A stretch of 64,000 nt of DNA from Myxococcales bacterium (lineage in GTDB: Bacteria > Myxococcota_A > Polyangia > Polyangiales > Polyangiaceae). The position numbers were made by a program, and so were the translations under genes. The notes beneath the pieces were generated by a model. The model saw only the letters and a list, made by a program, of their open reading frames with translations, ran no database searches and had not been told where the DNA came from. How positions within the stretch are numbered: the first letter of the stretch is position 1; every line of letters begins with the position of its first letter. The stretch is taken from NCBI GenBank assembly GCA_016706225.1, contig JADJKB010000021.1, forward strand, positions 1,178,001 through 1,242,000, in the 5' to 3' direction. This document shows, in pieces, positions 45,933 through 55,611 of this stretch.

Positions 45933-46191
45933 GCGCGAGGTGCGCAGGCGGATCGTGTGGGCATCCGTGGTGTTCGTCTCGGCGCTGACGATTGCCACGA
46001 GCTTCCTCATCATCGGCCGAGTCGAGCGCGAGCGTACCCGGGTCGTAGCACCGGCTGTCACGCCCATGGAACCTCCGCCCACACCGAGCCAGCCGCGCTT
46101 CGCCAGGGCGCAACCACCCGTCAGTGGTCTGGTCCCCGCCCCTGCACCTCGACGCCGTGTCGTCGCCATTCGTCGCACGAGGGCGTCATGA
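45925..46191 (+). CDS. Small single-pass membrane protein
   Basis: 88 residues from ATG 45925. A basic start (TEREVRRRIVW), one helix (ASVVFVSALTIATSFLII), then a Pro/Arg-rich outside segment (PMEPPPTPSQPRFARAQPP). Start and stop overlap both neighbours (8 bp and ATGA), so it belongs to the operon. It may be a companion of the membrane reductase. No known family. Confidence 0.6.
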   Translation: MTEREVRRRIVWASVVFVSALTIATSFLIIGRVERERTRVVAPAVTPMEPPPTPSQPRFARAQPPVSGLVPAPAPRRRVVAIRRTRAS

Positions 46192-47027
46192 ATGCGAGCC
46201 TGACATTTGCCGCCACTGGCACCGAGTGGTCGGTCGCCAGTGACGTCTCGGGGGCGCTCGAAGGAGCGGAGTCCTTCGTCCGTGCGGCGGAGCGAAGGCT
46301 CTCGCGGTTTCTGCCCGATTCGAGCCTCTCGCGCCTGAATCGGGAGCGCACCACCGACGACCCGATGCTGGCCGAGGTCGTCCGCGCCGCGCTCGACATG
46401 CGCGACCTCACGGGCGGTGCCTTCGATCCCACGCTCGGAGCACGTCTCGCCGAGCTCGGTTACGATCGAACGTTCGAGGCGATCGATTCGCGCGAGTCAG
46501 CCCGCGAATACCGCCCGAGCTCGCTGGTAGTCACGACCGACGAGGCGAACGTGCGACTCGAAGGCCAGGGCGAGCTCGATCTCGGTGGCATCGCCAAGGG
46601 CTGGATCGTCGACCGTGTGGTCGACATGCTGGTCGCGGCGGGCGCCCGGAACGTGATCGTGGACGGCGGCGGTGACATTCGCGTGCATGGCGAGCGCTGC
46701 CCCATCGAGTACGCATCCGGCCATGTCGTCCACGTGGAGTCCGGTGCGATCGCGACGTCGTCGATTCGGCGGCGGCGCTGGAGCGATGCGAGCGGGCGAG
46801 CGTTGCATCACGTGCTCGATCCGCGCACGGGCGCTCCGGTGAAACCCCCAATGCATACCGTCACGATCTGCGCGAGCGAGACCGTGATGGCGGACGCCCT
46901 CGCCACCGCGGCGCTCGTCGATGCCGAACGGGTCTTCGCCTTGCTCCCGTCTCTGGAAGCTCGGGCCGCCGCCTGTGACGAGGCGGGAAAATGGTGGACG
47001 ACACGAAACTGGGAGGAGCTCCGATGA
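46188..47027 (+). CDS. apbE: FAD:protein FMN transferase (ApbE family)
   Basis: 279 residues. ApbE motifs in order: SRFLPDSSLSRLN, LTGGAFDPTLGARL, GELDLGGIAKGWIVDRV, NVIVDGGGDIRVHG, HHVLDPRTGAPV and TVMADALATAAL with the metal-binding Asp. These enzymes attach FMN to Thr/Ser of extracytoplasmic redox proteins. No classical signal or lipobox is visible at the N-terminus (MNASLTFAATGTEWSV), which is short for the family, so export is unclear; a cytosolic variant is possible. The stop overlaps the reductase start (ATGA). Confidence 0.88.
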   Translation: MNASLTFAATGTEWSVASDVSGALEGAESFVRAAERRLSRFLPDSSLSRLNRERTTDDPMLAEVVRAALDMRDLTGGAFDPTLGARLAELGYDRTFEAIDSRESAREYRPSSLVVTTDEANVRLEGQGELDLGGIAKGWIVDRVVDMLVAAGARNVIVDGGGDIRVHGERCPIEYASGHVVHVESGAIATSSIRRRRWSDASGRALHHVLDPRTGAPVKPPMHTVTICASETVMADALATAALVDAERVFALLPSLEARAAACDEAGKWWTTRNWEELR

Positions 47028-47689
47028 ACGACACATTTGGCCGCGGATTTCGCATCTTCGCGCTCCTCGTCGCGGGAGCCCTGACGCTCAGCGGCCTGAT
47101 CGCGCTCAGCGACGCCTTCACCGCGCGTCACGTCCCGGTGATGTGGTGGGCGAGTCGTTCGCTGGGCCTTTTGGCATACGTCGCGTCCTGGCTGTCGGTC
47201 ATATTCGGCGTCCTCGTCGCAAAGAAGGGGAGCCTTCTCGACCGCGCCTTGGTGCTCGAGCTCCACAGCCGCTGGTCCGTCGCCGCAGTGGTCGTGACTG
47301 CACTCCACGTCGTCGGCGCCGTCGCCGACCCGAGATCGGGAGTCACACCGCTCGCGGCTCTCGTCCCGTTCGCCTCGGAGAAGCTCACCGGTGCCATCGC
47401 GCTGGGCACGCTCGCGACCTGGGGGATGGTCCTCGTCAGCGCCACCACCGCACTTCATCGCAATCTTCCGCGCTGGGTCTGGCGCGCGGTGCATGCATCG
47501 GCATTCGGCACCTTCGTCCTCGGCTTCGCACATGGGCTGGCGGCGGGGACCGACACGCAGTCGGTGATCGTGCGCGGGATGTACATCGGGACAGCCGTGG
47601 TCCTCGCGGGCGTCAGCGTCTTCCGGATTCTGGCTCCCTGGCTCGCGACACGAGCTTCAGCGGGTACCGTCACGAGCGAGGGCGACTAG
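47024..47689 (+). CDS. Ferric-reductase-like haem membrane protein
   Basis: 221 residues with about six membrane helices (IFALLVAGALTLSGLIALS, SLGLLAYVASWLSVIFGVL, LGTLATWGMVLVSATTAL, GMYIGTAVVLAGVSVFRIL). Conserved His residues sit in helices at LHSRWSVAAVVVTALHVVG and VWRAVHASAFGTFVLGFAHG, the usual bis-His haem pattern of ferric reductase-like (YedZ/NOX) membrane domains. It probably moves electrons across the inner membrane to flavin placed by ApbE. It is the last gene of the overlapping set. A damaged copy of its 3' half is at 48419-48739. Confidence 0.8.
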   Translation: MNDTFGRGFRIFALLVAGALTLSGLIALSDAFTARHVPVMWWASRSLGLLAYVASWLSVIFGVLVAKKGSLLDRALVLELHSRWSVAAVVVTALHVVGAVADPRSGVTPLAALVPFASEKLTGAIALGTLATWGMVLVSATTALHRNLPRWVWRAVHASAFGTFVLGFAHGLAAGTDTQSVIVRGMYIGTAVVLAGVSVFRILAPWLATRASAGTVTSEGD

Positions 47690-47802
47690 ATGCCGTCGAG
47701 CGCTGTTTTTTCTCGAACAGGTCACCAATCGCGAGATCACGCAGAGTGTGCGCCGCACACCGCCTGCTGCATCGCTGGCACGGTTGCTGCAAGTCGGCTG
47801 TC

Positions 47803-48342
47803 ATGACTTCGCGACCGGAGTTCGTCGAAAGCCTTCGTGTCTGCCGTTGGGGCGCGAGCTTGGCGCTTCTCACCATCCTTTTCGGATTCGGAATGGGTGG
47901 CGTGTTCGGAGCTTTCGAGGAGCCGCTGCGGACGGACCTGTCACAACGCGCAGAAGCCGTTCGTAGTGATGTCTATGGCGGCGACACCGTGAAGATGAAG
48001 AGCGTCGTCGACAAGAGCTGGAGCTACTACAAGCGCGCCCACCTTCACGGAGGTGGTATCGGCGCAACCGCGTTGAGTGCAATTCTGCTCCTCGCAGCGC
48101 TGAATCGTCCGAAAAGAACGGTACGCCGCGGGCTGGCGCTGGCACTGGGGTTGGGTGCCTTTGGGTACTCAGCGTTCTGGATGCTGGCCGCCCGCCGCGC
48201 GCCGGGACTCGGCAGTACGGACGCGGCCAAGGAGTCCTTGTCTTGGCTGGCGGTGCCATCGGCAGGCCTGCTGCTGCTCGGTCTCGCATGCCTATTAGTG
48301 CTGACAGCGATCGAGCTGTTCGCGCCGAGACCGGCATCGTGA
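47803..48342 (+). CDS. Integral membrane protein of unknown function
   Basis: 179 residues with four probable helices (CRWGASLALLTILFGFGMGG, ATALSAILLLAAL, GLALALGLGAFGYSAFWML, VPSAGLLLLGLACLLVLTAI) and a conserved-looking soluble stretch between the first two (DKSWSYYKRAHLHGGGIG). The H-x-H-G-G-G motif suggests metal or haem binding. It begins 113 bp after the reductase, so it is probably in its own transcript or a loosely linked one. I do not recognise a named family. Confidence 0.6.
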   Translation: MTSRPEFVESLRVCRWGASLALLTILFGFGMGGVFGAFEEPLRTDLSQRAEAVRSDVYGGDTVKMKSVVDKSWSYYKRAHLHGGGIGATALSAILLLAALNRPKRTVRRGLALALGLGAFGYSAFWMLAARRAPGLGSTDAAKESLSWLAVPSAGLLLLGLACLLVLTAIELFAPRPAS

Positions 48343-48418
48343 TCCGCGATAGTCGTGCGGTTGGGCCGAGGATGCCCGCAAGGCTTGCGCCGGTCCGCTC
48401 TCGCCGAGGCCCCGCGCC

Positions 48419-48739
48419 GCAGTGGTCGTGACCGCACTCCACGTCGTGCTCGCCGTCGCCGACCCGAGATCGGGAGTCACACCGCTCGCGGCTCTCGTCC
48501 CACTTCATCGCAATCTTCCGCGCTGGGTTTGGCGCGCGGTGCATGCATCGGCATTCGGCACCTTCGTCCTCGGCTTCGCACACGGGCTGGCGGCGGGGAC
48601 CGACACGCAGTCGGTGATCGTGCGCGGGATGTACATCGGGACAGCCGTGGTCCTCGCGGGCGTCAGCGTCTTCCGGATTCTCGGGCCGTGGCTCGGCACC
48701 CGAGCTTCAGCGGGTGCAGGTGCGAGCGCAGGCGAGTAG
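48419..48739 (+). pseudogene. Degenerate copy of the ferric-reductase-like gene 3' half
   Basis: The frame repeats VVTALHV-LAVADPRSGVTPLA, RNLPRWVWRAVHASAFGTFV and GMYIGTAVVLAGVSVFRIL from the gene at 47024-47689, but lacks about 28 residues (one helix) in the middle and the N-terminal half. Base identity to the parent is very high outside the gap. Not functional. Confidence 0.75.
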
Positions 48740-48774
48740 ATGCGGCTCTTCGAGCGCAGCAACCTGCGTCGGCC

Positions 48775-49865
48775 TCACGGGCACTGGAGCAAGGTCTTCA
48801 CGGGCGCTGGCTCGCACTGTGGACTCGAGCCGCACGTCTGGGCCGGCGCGCCGGTACCCAGCTGAGGCTGCGCTCCCCAGCACCATACGGTGCCGTCGGT
48901 CAGCGCCGCGCAGCTGTGCGCGTTGCCAGTCACGATGCTCTTCACGTTGTTCAAACCAACGACCTGCACTGGCGTCGATTCGCAGATACCGTCCACGCAC
49001 GTGTTGCCGGACGTACTCCCGTTCCCGAGAGCGCCCTTGTCGTTCCGTCCCCAGCACCACGCGGTCTTGTCCTTCTTGACCGCACACGTCCGGGAGGTCG
49101 TGTTGCTCATCGACGAAACATCGTCGCCGAGCGCGCTGACCGGCACGGGAGCCAGCGTCGTGGTGTTGGTGCCATCGCCGACCTGGCCAGCGGTATTCAG
49201 TCCCCAACACCACAGACTGCCGGCATCCGTGAGCGCGCAACGCCCGGTGGAGCGCACGATGCCGAGCGAAGGGATGACGACCTTCACAGGATTGGGCTCG
49301 GGGCCCGGATCGCTCGACCCAATCCCGAGCGCGCCGTCCGCGTTGCTGCCCCAACAAGAAAGCTCGACGCCGTTGCGGCTACAGCCCGCGGCACCCGCCG
49401 CAATGACGTCACTCAACCCGGTGAGGTTGACGGCCGTTGCCTCGACCGGAGCGAGAATGTTCGCGCCCACCGCACCGGTCCCGGCCTGTGCCGCGCTGTT
49501 GTCACCCCAACAGAACACCTTTGCCTGCGCTCGTGCACACGACAGAAAACCGCCGGCGGAAATCTGCGTGGCCCCACTGAGTCCCGTGTCAGCTGGGACC
49601 AAGCTCTCCATCGTGTTGCCATTGCCTAGCTGCCCCGCGACGTTGCCGCCCCAGCACCGCACCTGCCCACCCGTGATCCGCGCGCAGGTGTGAGCCGACC
49701 CTGCGCTGATCTCTTCCGCGTCGGATTCGACCTGCGTAGGAACTTGATGGATGTTGCTCCAGCACCAGACCGTCTTGTCGTTCAAGAGCGCGCAAGTGTG
49801 GTAGCTGCCGGCGACCAGCTGCGTGACACAGTCGGTGCCGGTGCTGGCATCACCGCCGGCACCGC
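48775..49865 (-). pseudogene. RCC1-repeat protein, N-terminus lost
   Basis: About 363 residues of RCC1-type propeller blades: SYHTCALLNDKTVWCWSN, AHTCARITGGQVRCWGGN, GRCALTDAGSLWCWGLNTAG, SRTCAVKKDKTAWCWGRND, AHSCAALTDGTVWCWG. Each has the H-x-C-A ... W-C-W-G signature of the Cys-rich myxobacterial version. The C-terminus is natural, but at 49865 the frame passes directly into the antisense of an integrase fragment, so the signal peptide and first residues are missing. It would be a surface protein of unknown ligand. Confidence 0.7.
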
Positions 49866-50219
49866 CTCCTCGACCCACTGGCGCACATCGCGCGGCGCGA
49901 TCGCCTTGACCGGCATTGTGCCCAACCAAGAAGGGGCTATGTGAATGCGGAATCGGCTTCGTTCGGTGCCGATGCCGCGGACGCCATCGAGCTCGCGCCG
50001 GTCCAGGCACCGCTCGCCGAGTTCGCGCAGCGTCGTGCCGCCTACGGCAACGTAGTCCGGCGAGGCGAGCTTCGACGCGGCAGCGGACAGGACGCGGTCC
50101 GCCTCCTCGGAGGTGTCGAAGGTGCCGAAGGAGCGCATCCGGCCATTCACGCGCATGCGCGCCAGGTGTCGTCCGCGTCGCGGTGTAATGCTTCCCGTTC
50201 CAGGGCTTCGTCGCGTCAT
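49866..50219 (-). pseudogene. N-terminal fragment of the tyrosine integrase
   Basis: It starts ATG 50219 (MTRRSPGTGSITPRRGRHLA) and reads MRSFGTFDTSEEADRVLSAA, the AP2-like N-terminal arm, into the core-binding domain. It stops at 49866 against the RCC1 gene. The 226 bp 49866-50091 are identical to 39366-39591 in the integrase that lacks its N-terminus. Together the two pieces would make one complete gene. Confidence 0.8.
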
Positions 50220-50288
50220 TCAGGGTTCCTTCCCTTCAATGCGGTTTTGCTGGCGCTGCGGCGTTCTACGCACGCCGAGGCGCGCTAG

Positions 50289-52176
50289 CGCTCGATCGGC
50301 GCGCGCCGCATCGAGTTCGCTGAACGCGACCGTTGGTTTCGGAGAGCGCGCTTCGGGTTCGCGCACGATTCGATCTTCCGAACGCCCGCTGTGGGTGCGG
50401 CGCTTGGCGCGGGCACGCCGGGCTCGAACGCGGAGGACAACGAAGCGCGAATCATCCTGTGGCGAGTGCAGGGTGCTCTTTGGACGCTGGGCGCGCTGTC
50501 CGGGTCGATTCCGAAGAAGATGTTCTTGACGCACGTCCCGGCGGCAAACTTCAACTCGCCGACATGGTCGGCGACGGAAGAAAAAGCTGCGCCGGTGTTC
50601 ACGGTGTTTGCCACCGGCAAGTTCGCCCCGAGCGGTCTCCTCGACCCGACGGGCGTCCCGCCAGAGGAAGTCCAAGCACTGGGGACCGGCCAGACCATCC
50701 CAGCCGACTTCCACTGGCCCGCAACCGGCGAGGTGCCCACCTGGCTGTTCAATCTCTATTACCCGGACCCCGGGCGGTACTTGCACGTTGTGGCGGAGAG
50801 CACCGAATTCCCCGGCTTCGACATCAAGAACCCGAGCGAATGGCTCGCTGCGCAACTCAACGGCCTTACGGGGTTGGCGTGTAACTCCGGCTCGGATCTC
50901 AAGTTGACCGGGGCACCCTCAATTGGACCGACGGCGGCTCAGACGAAGGCGGAGAAAGCTGTCGCCGCGCTACGCAAAGGCAAGCACTGGGGAGGGGTCT
51001 GTCGGAACGAGCTTGGGAATTGGCTCCTCGGACTCGAAGCCAACACTGGCGGGACTTACAAGAGCTACTTCCGCGATCGACTGCTTCGCGCAGGAGGTGG
51101 ATTTCCTCCATTGGGTTGGACCATGGCAAAGACGCAGGTCCCGCTGTTCCCGACCGTGGCGCCTGACCAGAAGTTCAACGACGACGACAACCAGTTGTTC
51201 ATCTGGGAGATGGTCGAAGTTGCGCCGGGATCCGGAGCCCAGACACACGCGCCGGACTGCTGGCACGCGCAGTCGGGTGGAATCTACTCCGTGCACGAGT
51301 CGTGCGCCGCTGGCGACCAATACTTCTCCGACAACCACTGGTTCCGCTACACGCAACGAGTACTGCGCCCCACCGTGTGCAGCGCCGGCGCGCGCGCTCC
51401 TGTCTTCGTCAACTCCTACCCACCCGTTGGTGTTTGTGGCGCAGCTGCGCAGGTGACGCAGACGCTGACGCTTGCCTGCATGTTGAACGCCGGCGTTTCC
51501 GATGCGCTACCGGTCGAAAAGCCCGAGATCGCGACGCTCGCGGACCTGGACGGCTTCGTCGTTTGGATCGACTCGCTTTCGCGCAAGGCGAAGTATCAGC
51601 TGAGCAAGCTTCACATCGAAAGCGTCCCCGTGAAGGTCGTCAACGATTTCACGAACCTCGACGTGGGCACGAACGGCGCGAAGGGTCAGCATGGGACCCT
51701 GTTGCTTGAGCTGCGGACGGCGCTCGAAACTCTCGCGGGATCCTGGAACAGGACGTCAGGCGACCTCGAACAATTGCGCAACTCCGTCGATACCGCTCGC
51801 CTCTCGATCAACGGAGCCAAGATCGACAAGGACAGCGCTCTCGCTACGCTGGCAATTCAGCGCATGCAGGTTCATGCGAACATGATCGCGGCCGCGTCCG
51901 GTGCGATCTCGTTGAACCCTGCCGGTGCTGTGAACGCCGGTGCGCAGCTCGAGTTCGGGAGCGCGATACTCGCCAAGACAGAGCAGCTCGAAACACTGTC
52001 CGAGAGCAAAGAGGCCAACACGGTTGCACTGGCCTTGAACCAGCTCCAGTTGACCAGTGGACCTCTCTACACTGACCTTCAAAATGCGCTGGGTGACATC
52101 CGGAGCTCGACGGCGACGGTGTTGAGCATCAACGGGCAGCTAAGCCAAAACGAAAACAAGGCGAAGTACGAGGCTG
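50289..52176 (+). pseudogene. Large protein of unknown function lacking both ends
   Basis: An open frame of about 629 codons with natural composition begins after a stop at 50286 without a proper start (IEFAERDRWFRRARFGFAH) and runs into the VapBC block at 52177. The first 450 residues are globular and aromatic-rich with several cysteines (WLFNLYYPDPGRYLHVVAES, APDCWHAQSGGIYSVHESC). The last 170 form long helices (LLELRTALETLAGSWNRTSG, AILAKTEQLETLSESKEANT), possibly a coiled coil. A GTG at 50391 could start a shorter protein. I do not recognise the family. Confidence 0.5.
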
Positions 52177-52445
52177 CTCTTTTGGAGCGCTGCACGTAGA
52201 GCGGCGGTGGCGTGAGCGTCGGCGGAGTCGTAGGCAGCGACAGTCACGGCAGCCATCATGGCACGAAGCACTGGCGCGAGCTTTCGAGCGCGTCCAGGAT
52301 TCAAAGCCAGACCGAACTCGACCTCCATGACCGTAACGCTGGATATCACCACTTCTGCAGGCGCAGTGGCCTTGACGCGAGCCAAGGTCACGTCATCGCC
52401 GCGCGCGAAGTCGCTGAGAACGCAGGTGTCGAGCAGATACTTCAC
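52140..52445 (-). pseudogene. VapC-like PIN toxin, C-terminally truncated
   Basis: It reads KYLLDTCVLSDFARGDDVTL and VMEVEFGLALNPGRA as in copy A, but after AALRAALQK the frame runs into the antisense of the preceding gene. The last acidic residues and the final strand (DALIAGCALA, NEREF in copy A) are missing, so no RNase activity is expected. GTGA overlap with the antitoxin is kept. Confidence 0.75.
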
Positions 52446-52678
52446 GCGAGCGGATCCTTGCGTGGCGCGCGTAGCTTCCGCCGCTCGGCTTCGAAGCGAG
52501 GAGCGCGCGGTACTCCCTCGAACAGGACGACCTCCCGGGGCCAGCAGGCGTCGCCGGTGCCATCGAGGAGCCGGCTCACCGCCTCACGGATCAAGGCGTT
52601 GCGCGTAGTCCGCCGCCGCCTGGCCAGGCGGTCCAGGCACGCGCCGGTCGCTGCATCGACGTAGAGGTTGAAGTTCAT
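52442..52678 (-). CDS. VapB-like antitoxin
   Basis: 78 residues, MNFNLYVDAATGACLDRLAR, NALIREAVSRLLDG, ending KLRAPRKDPLA. It is nearly identical to the first part of the fused protein at 25029-25661. An inverted repeat aactgttcagcagtt lies 8-25 bp upstream of the start and is a likely operator for autoregulation; the same is found before copy A. With the toxin truncated it may act as an orphan antitoxin. Confidence 0.7.
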   Translation of the reverse strand: MNFNLYVDAATGACLDRLARRRRTTRNALIREAVSRLLDGTGDACWPREVVLFEGVPRAPRFEAERRKLRAPRKDPLA

Positions 52679-52688
52679 GGGTGCCTCA

Positions 52689-52705
52689 TAACTGTTCAGC
52701 AGTTA
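52689..52705 (-). promoter_or_regulatory. Palindrome upstream of vapB copy B
   Basis: The sequence aactgttcagcagtt is a near-perfect inverted repeat placed directly upstream of the antitoxin start, where VapB-type operators lie. It also occurs at 25674-25690 before the fused copy. Confidence 0.4.
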
Positions 52706-52813
52706 TGCCGCACGTCGGGTGGGTCCGCAAGTCGCGGCCGTGTCGGCTCGTCGTTCTAGCGAGCAGGAAACGCTCCTCAGAGGAAGACCGCGTGCTGGCT
52801 ACCCCTGGCTCGG

Positions 52814-53100
52814 CTATCCCGCCGCCGGCTTCTGACTCGCCCGCGCCGTCCTGCCCAGCTCCCCCAACGCGCGCTCGCAGTCGTCGATGACGAGCTTGTT
52901 CGAGGTGGCCTCGGCCAGCCGCTTCGCCAGCGCGAGCTCACGCCGGGCGCCGACCGGGCCGCCCCGCTTCGCCAGGAGCTTACCCAGCAAGGTGCGGCCG
53001 CTCAGCGCGTCCCAGGTCCATTTTGGGCCTCGGCCTGGGCCAAGCGTTGCCCCAGGAGCTTCTTGGCGGGCTCGGAGCCGTTCAGTGCGTCGAGTGTAGT
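52814..53100 (-). pseudogene. C-terminal TPR-like fragment, copy B
   Basis: Same text as copy A (LLGKLLAKRGGPVGARREL, SNKLVIDDCERALGELG) with a frame change near 53023, where one base differs from copy A. A gene end carried as passenger; not functional. Confidence 0.45.
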
Positions 53101-53460
53101 TGCCCCCCCTCGTCGGCGCTGACGCGCCGCCGGTCCCCCCCAAATTCGGTGAGCGCGGGCGCTGCTGAAGTTTCCCCAAGGCACGGAAGCGTGAGGGTGG
53201 CGCCCGCGCTCACGCGAAAGGGGGGGACGCGTCGGGCCGGGCGCGGAGCGTCAGCACCCACGTGCTGGCGGGGGCAGCCCGACCTCGGCCTGTGCCCCGC
53301 CTTGCCTCCCGGAAGGGGGTCGGCGAGGAGCATGGCGCAGACACGCCCGCGAGGTGGCGATCGCCACCGGCGAAAGCGCCCAACGCCACCCTTCGCGTGC
53401 GCGAAGTAGCCGCAATCGCAGGCATGCGTCGCGGGCACGCCGATTGCGCAGGTACGCGTC

Positions 53461-54986
53461 GTGTCCGGCAAGCCGACGTACGCACGCCGCCGTCCCGAGA
53501 CGACTGCGCTCTACCAGGTTGTGCTCGACAACCTCCGCACGCTGTACGCAGCGGCGGAGGACGGCTTCGCCTCGCCGCTGCCCGGCTTCGTGAGAGACGA
53601 GCTCGAAGGTTTCATCGACTGCGGTGTGCTCGCACGAGGTTTTGCGGTGCTCGCTTGCCCGGAGTGTCGCGAGCGAAAAGTCGTGGCGTTTTGCTGCAGG
53701 GGGCGCGGATTTTGCCCGTCGTGCGGAGGTCGCCGAATGACGGCCACCGCGGCCGACCTGGTGGAGCACGTCATCCCAAACGTTCCGTTGCGCCAGCTCG
53801 TGCTCACGTTGCCGTTCGAGCTGCGCGCGAGGCTCGCCTACGACGGCGAGCTGCTCGGCGGCGTGAGTCGCGCGTTCTGGACTCCGTGCTCGGCTGGTAC
53901 CAACGACACATGCGCGCTCGCGGCATCGCCGACGGCAAGAGCGGCGCCGTCACGGTCGTGCAACGCGTTTCGTCGGATTTGCGACTCAATCCCCACCTGC
54001 ACTCGCTCTGCCTCGATGGCGTCTACGCCGAGAGCGCCGGCGGCGAGCTCGCCTTCCATCCACTGCCGTTCCTCACCAACGACGATGTCGGCGATCTGCT
54101 CCAGATCGCCCGCGCGCGCATCCTTGCGCTGCTGCGGCGCAAAGGCGTGCTCGAGGACGACACGGTCACGAGCGACGCCGCTTTGGCCGACCGCGAGCCC
54201 GCGCTCGCGGAGCTCGCCGCCGCCTCCGTGGCGGGCACGCTGCCCGCCGGTCCCGCACTGCGCCGTCGAGACCCCATCAAGCTGCGCGGCGGCTCGGAGC
54301 TCGAGCACACCAAGGCGCTATGCGCCGCTGAAGGGGGATTCTCTCTCCACGCCGCGACCACGGCCAAGGCCGGCGACGCCACTGGACGAGAGGCCTTGTG
54401 CAAGTACATCTTGCGCCCGCCGATTGCGCAGGAGCGCGTCCGGCTCATCGCCGACGACCTCGTCCGCATCGAGCTCAAGAGGCCTTTCAGTGACGGAACC
54501 TTCGCGCTCGACCTCGACCCACTGGCGCTCCTGGTCCGACTTGCTACCACGGTGCCGCCCCCCGGCTTCCACACCATCAGGTACGCAGGGGTTCTCGCCG
54601 CAGCGAGCAAGTGGCGAGCGCGAGTCGTTCCGCCGCCGCCGCCCACGTCGCATGACGATGACGCCGCCGACTGCGCGAAGGACTGCGCGACGTGCAGCGC
54701 GAAGGACAAGCCGCCCACGCATCGCTCGGGGTATCGCCCGTGGCGTGAGCTTCTCATGCGCGCGTTCAAGATCGACGTTGAGCGCTGCGACAAGTGCGGG
54801 TCGCGTATGAAGATGCGCGCGCTCGTCATGACCAGCGCTGGCATCGAGCGCTACCTCGCCTGGCTCGGTGAGCCGACCGAGCCGCCGCGCCTCGCGCCCG
54901 CTCGCGCTCCGCCCTACTTCAAGAGCGTCGCCGTCCGCAGGAGACTTGGCGAGCCGGCGCAGGCGGAGCTGTTCGACACGCGCTGA
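53461..54986 (+). pseudogene. IS91/ISCR-like transposase, copy B, one frameshift
   Basis: About 508 residues if a missing base near 53877 is restored (copy A has gttcttgg where B has gttctgg). The N-terminal zinc-binding domain has CPECRERKVV and GRGFCPSCGGRRM. The Y2/HUH-type transposase domain has NVPLRQLVLTLPFELRAR, SSDLRLNPHLHSLCLDGVYA with the H-x-H metal site, then REALCKYILRPPIAQERV and a terminal zinc motif (ERCDKCGSRMK). The enzyme would nick single-stranded DNA and copy the element by rolling-circle transposition. Closest to IS91/IS801/ISCR proteins. Confidence 0.85.
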
Positions 54987-55187
54987 CGCGCGCTCCCCAG
55001 GGCCGACGTGCGCTTGGCGCTGGGCGCCTTGCCCTCCGGAAACCTCGACCAGGCGAAAGCGGCGCCTCGCGGACCAGAATTCACCCTGTCGGAGACCGGA
55101 ACCAGGCAGGGTGAACCCGTCGCGCAGGGGAAGGCGTCCCGCTCGCGACTGTCGGGGCGCCGGGGCGCCGCTTGTAATGACTACGGG

Positions 55188-55560
55188 CAGCCGCCATCGG
55201 GTTGTGGACGAAGATCAGATCCGTGCCGATCTCCCTGGGCGCGTTCCAGATCCCGATGTCGGAAAACAGCACTCCCGAAACGCCGCTCGACTGCGGCTCG
55301 CAGAAGAGTCGTGCACCCACGACAGCACCGCTCTTCTTGGCCACCGTCGGTCGGTTCAGGAATCCGGTTTCGACGGCACCGCTCCCGTCGGTCGGCACTG
55401 CCGCGTAGATGTTGAAAGCCGCACTCCAGTCGTAGCCCCAGCTCGAATTCACCTGCGAATTGACGTCGGATGGTGGCGCATGGAAAACGCCGACAATTCG
55501 GGCTTGCGGCGGCTGGTGTTTTGACGTGAGAAGTCGGCATCGATAGGGCAGCCCGCCCTT
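55188..55560 (-). pseudogene. Fragment of a secreted-type protein cut by the IS91-like right end
   Basis: The minus-strand frame reads ARIVGVFHAPPSDVNSQVNS, WGYDWSAAFNIYAAVPTDGS, TVAKKSGAVVGARLFCEPQ and REIGTDLIFVHNPMAA, then hits the element end at 55187. The composition is natural. Both ends are missing and no family is recognised. Confidence 0.45.
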
Positions 55561-55611
55561 GCGCCCGCTCGGCCCTCCGCGCTTCAAGACTCCGACGTCG
55601 CGCTCGGCGCG

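Larger units (their letters stand above)
52177..55187 (+). mobile_element. IS91/ISCR-like block, copy B (uninterrupted, with right end)
   Basis: It contains truncated VapC, VapB, TPR fragment, hairpin and a transposase, then the right end at 55187 shared with copy C. GC-rich palindromic sequence (ggggcgccggggcgccgc) lies just before the end, as expected for an origin of rolling-circle transposition. The left join falls inside vapC, so flanking DNA was carried along. Confidence 0.75.
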
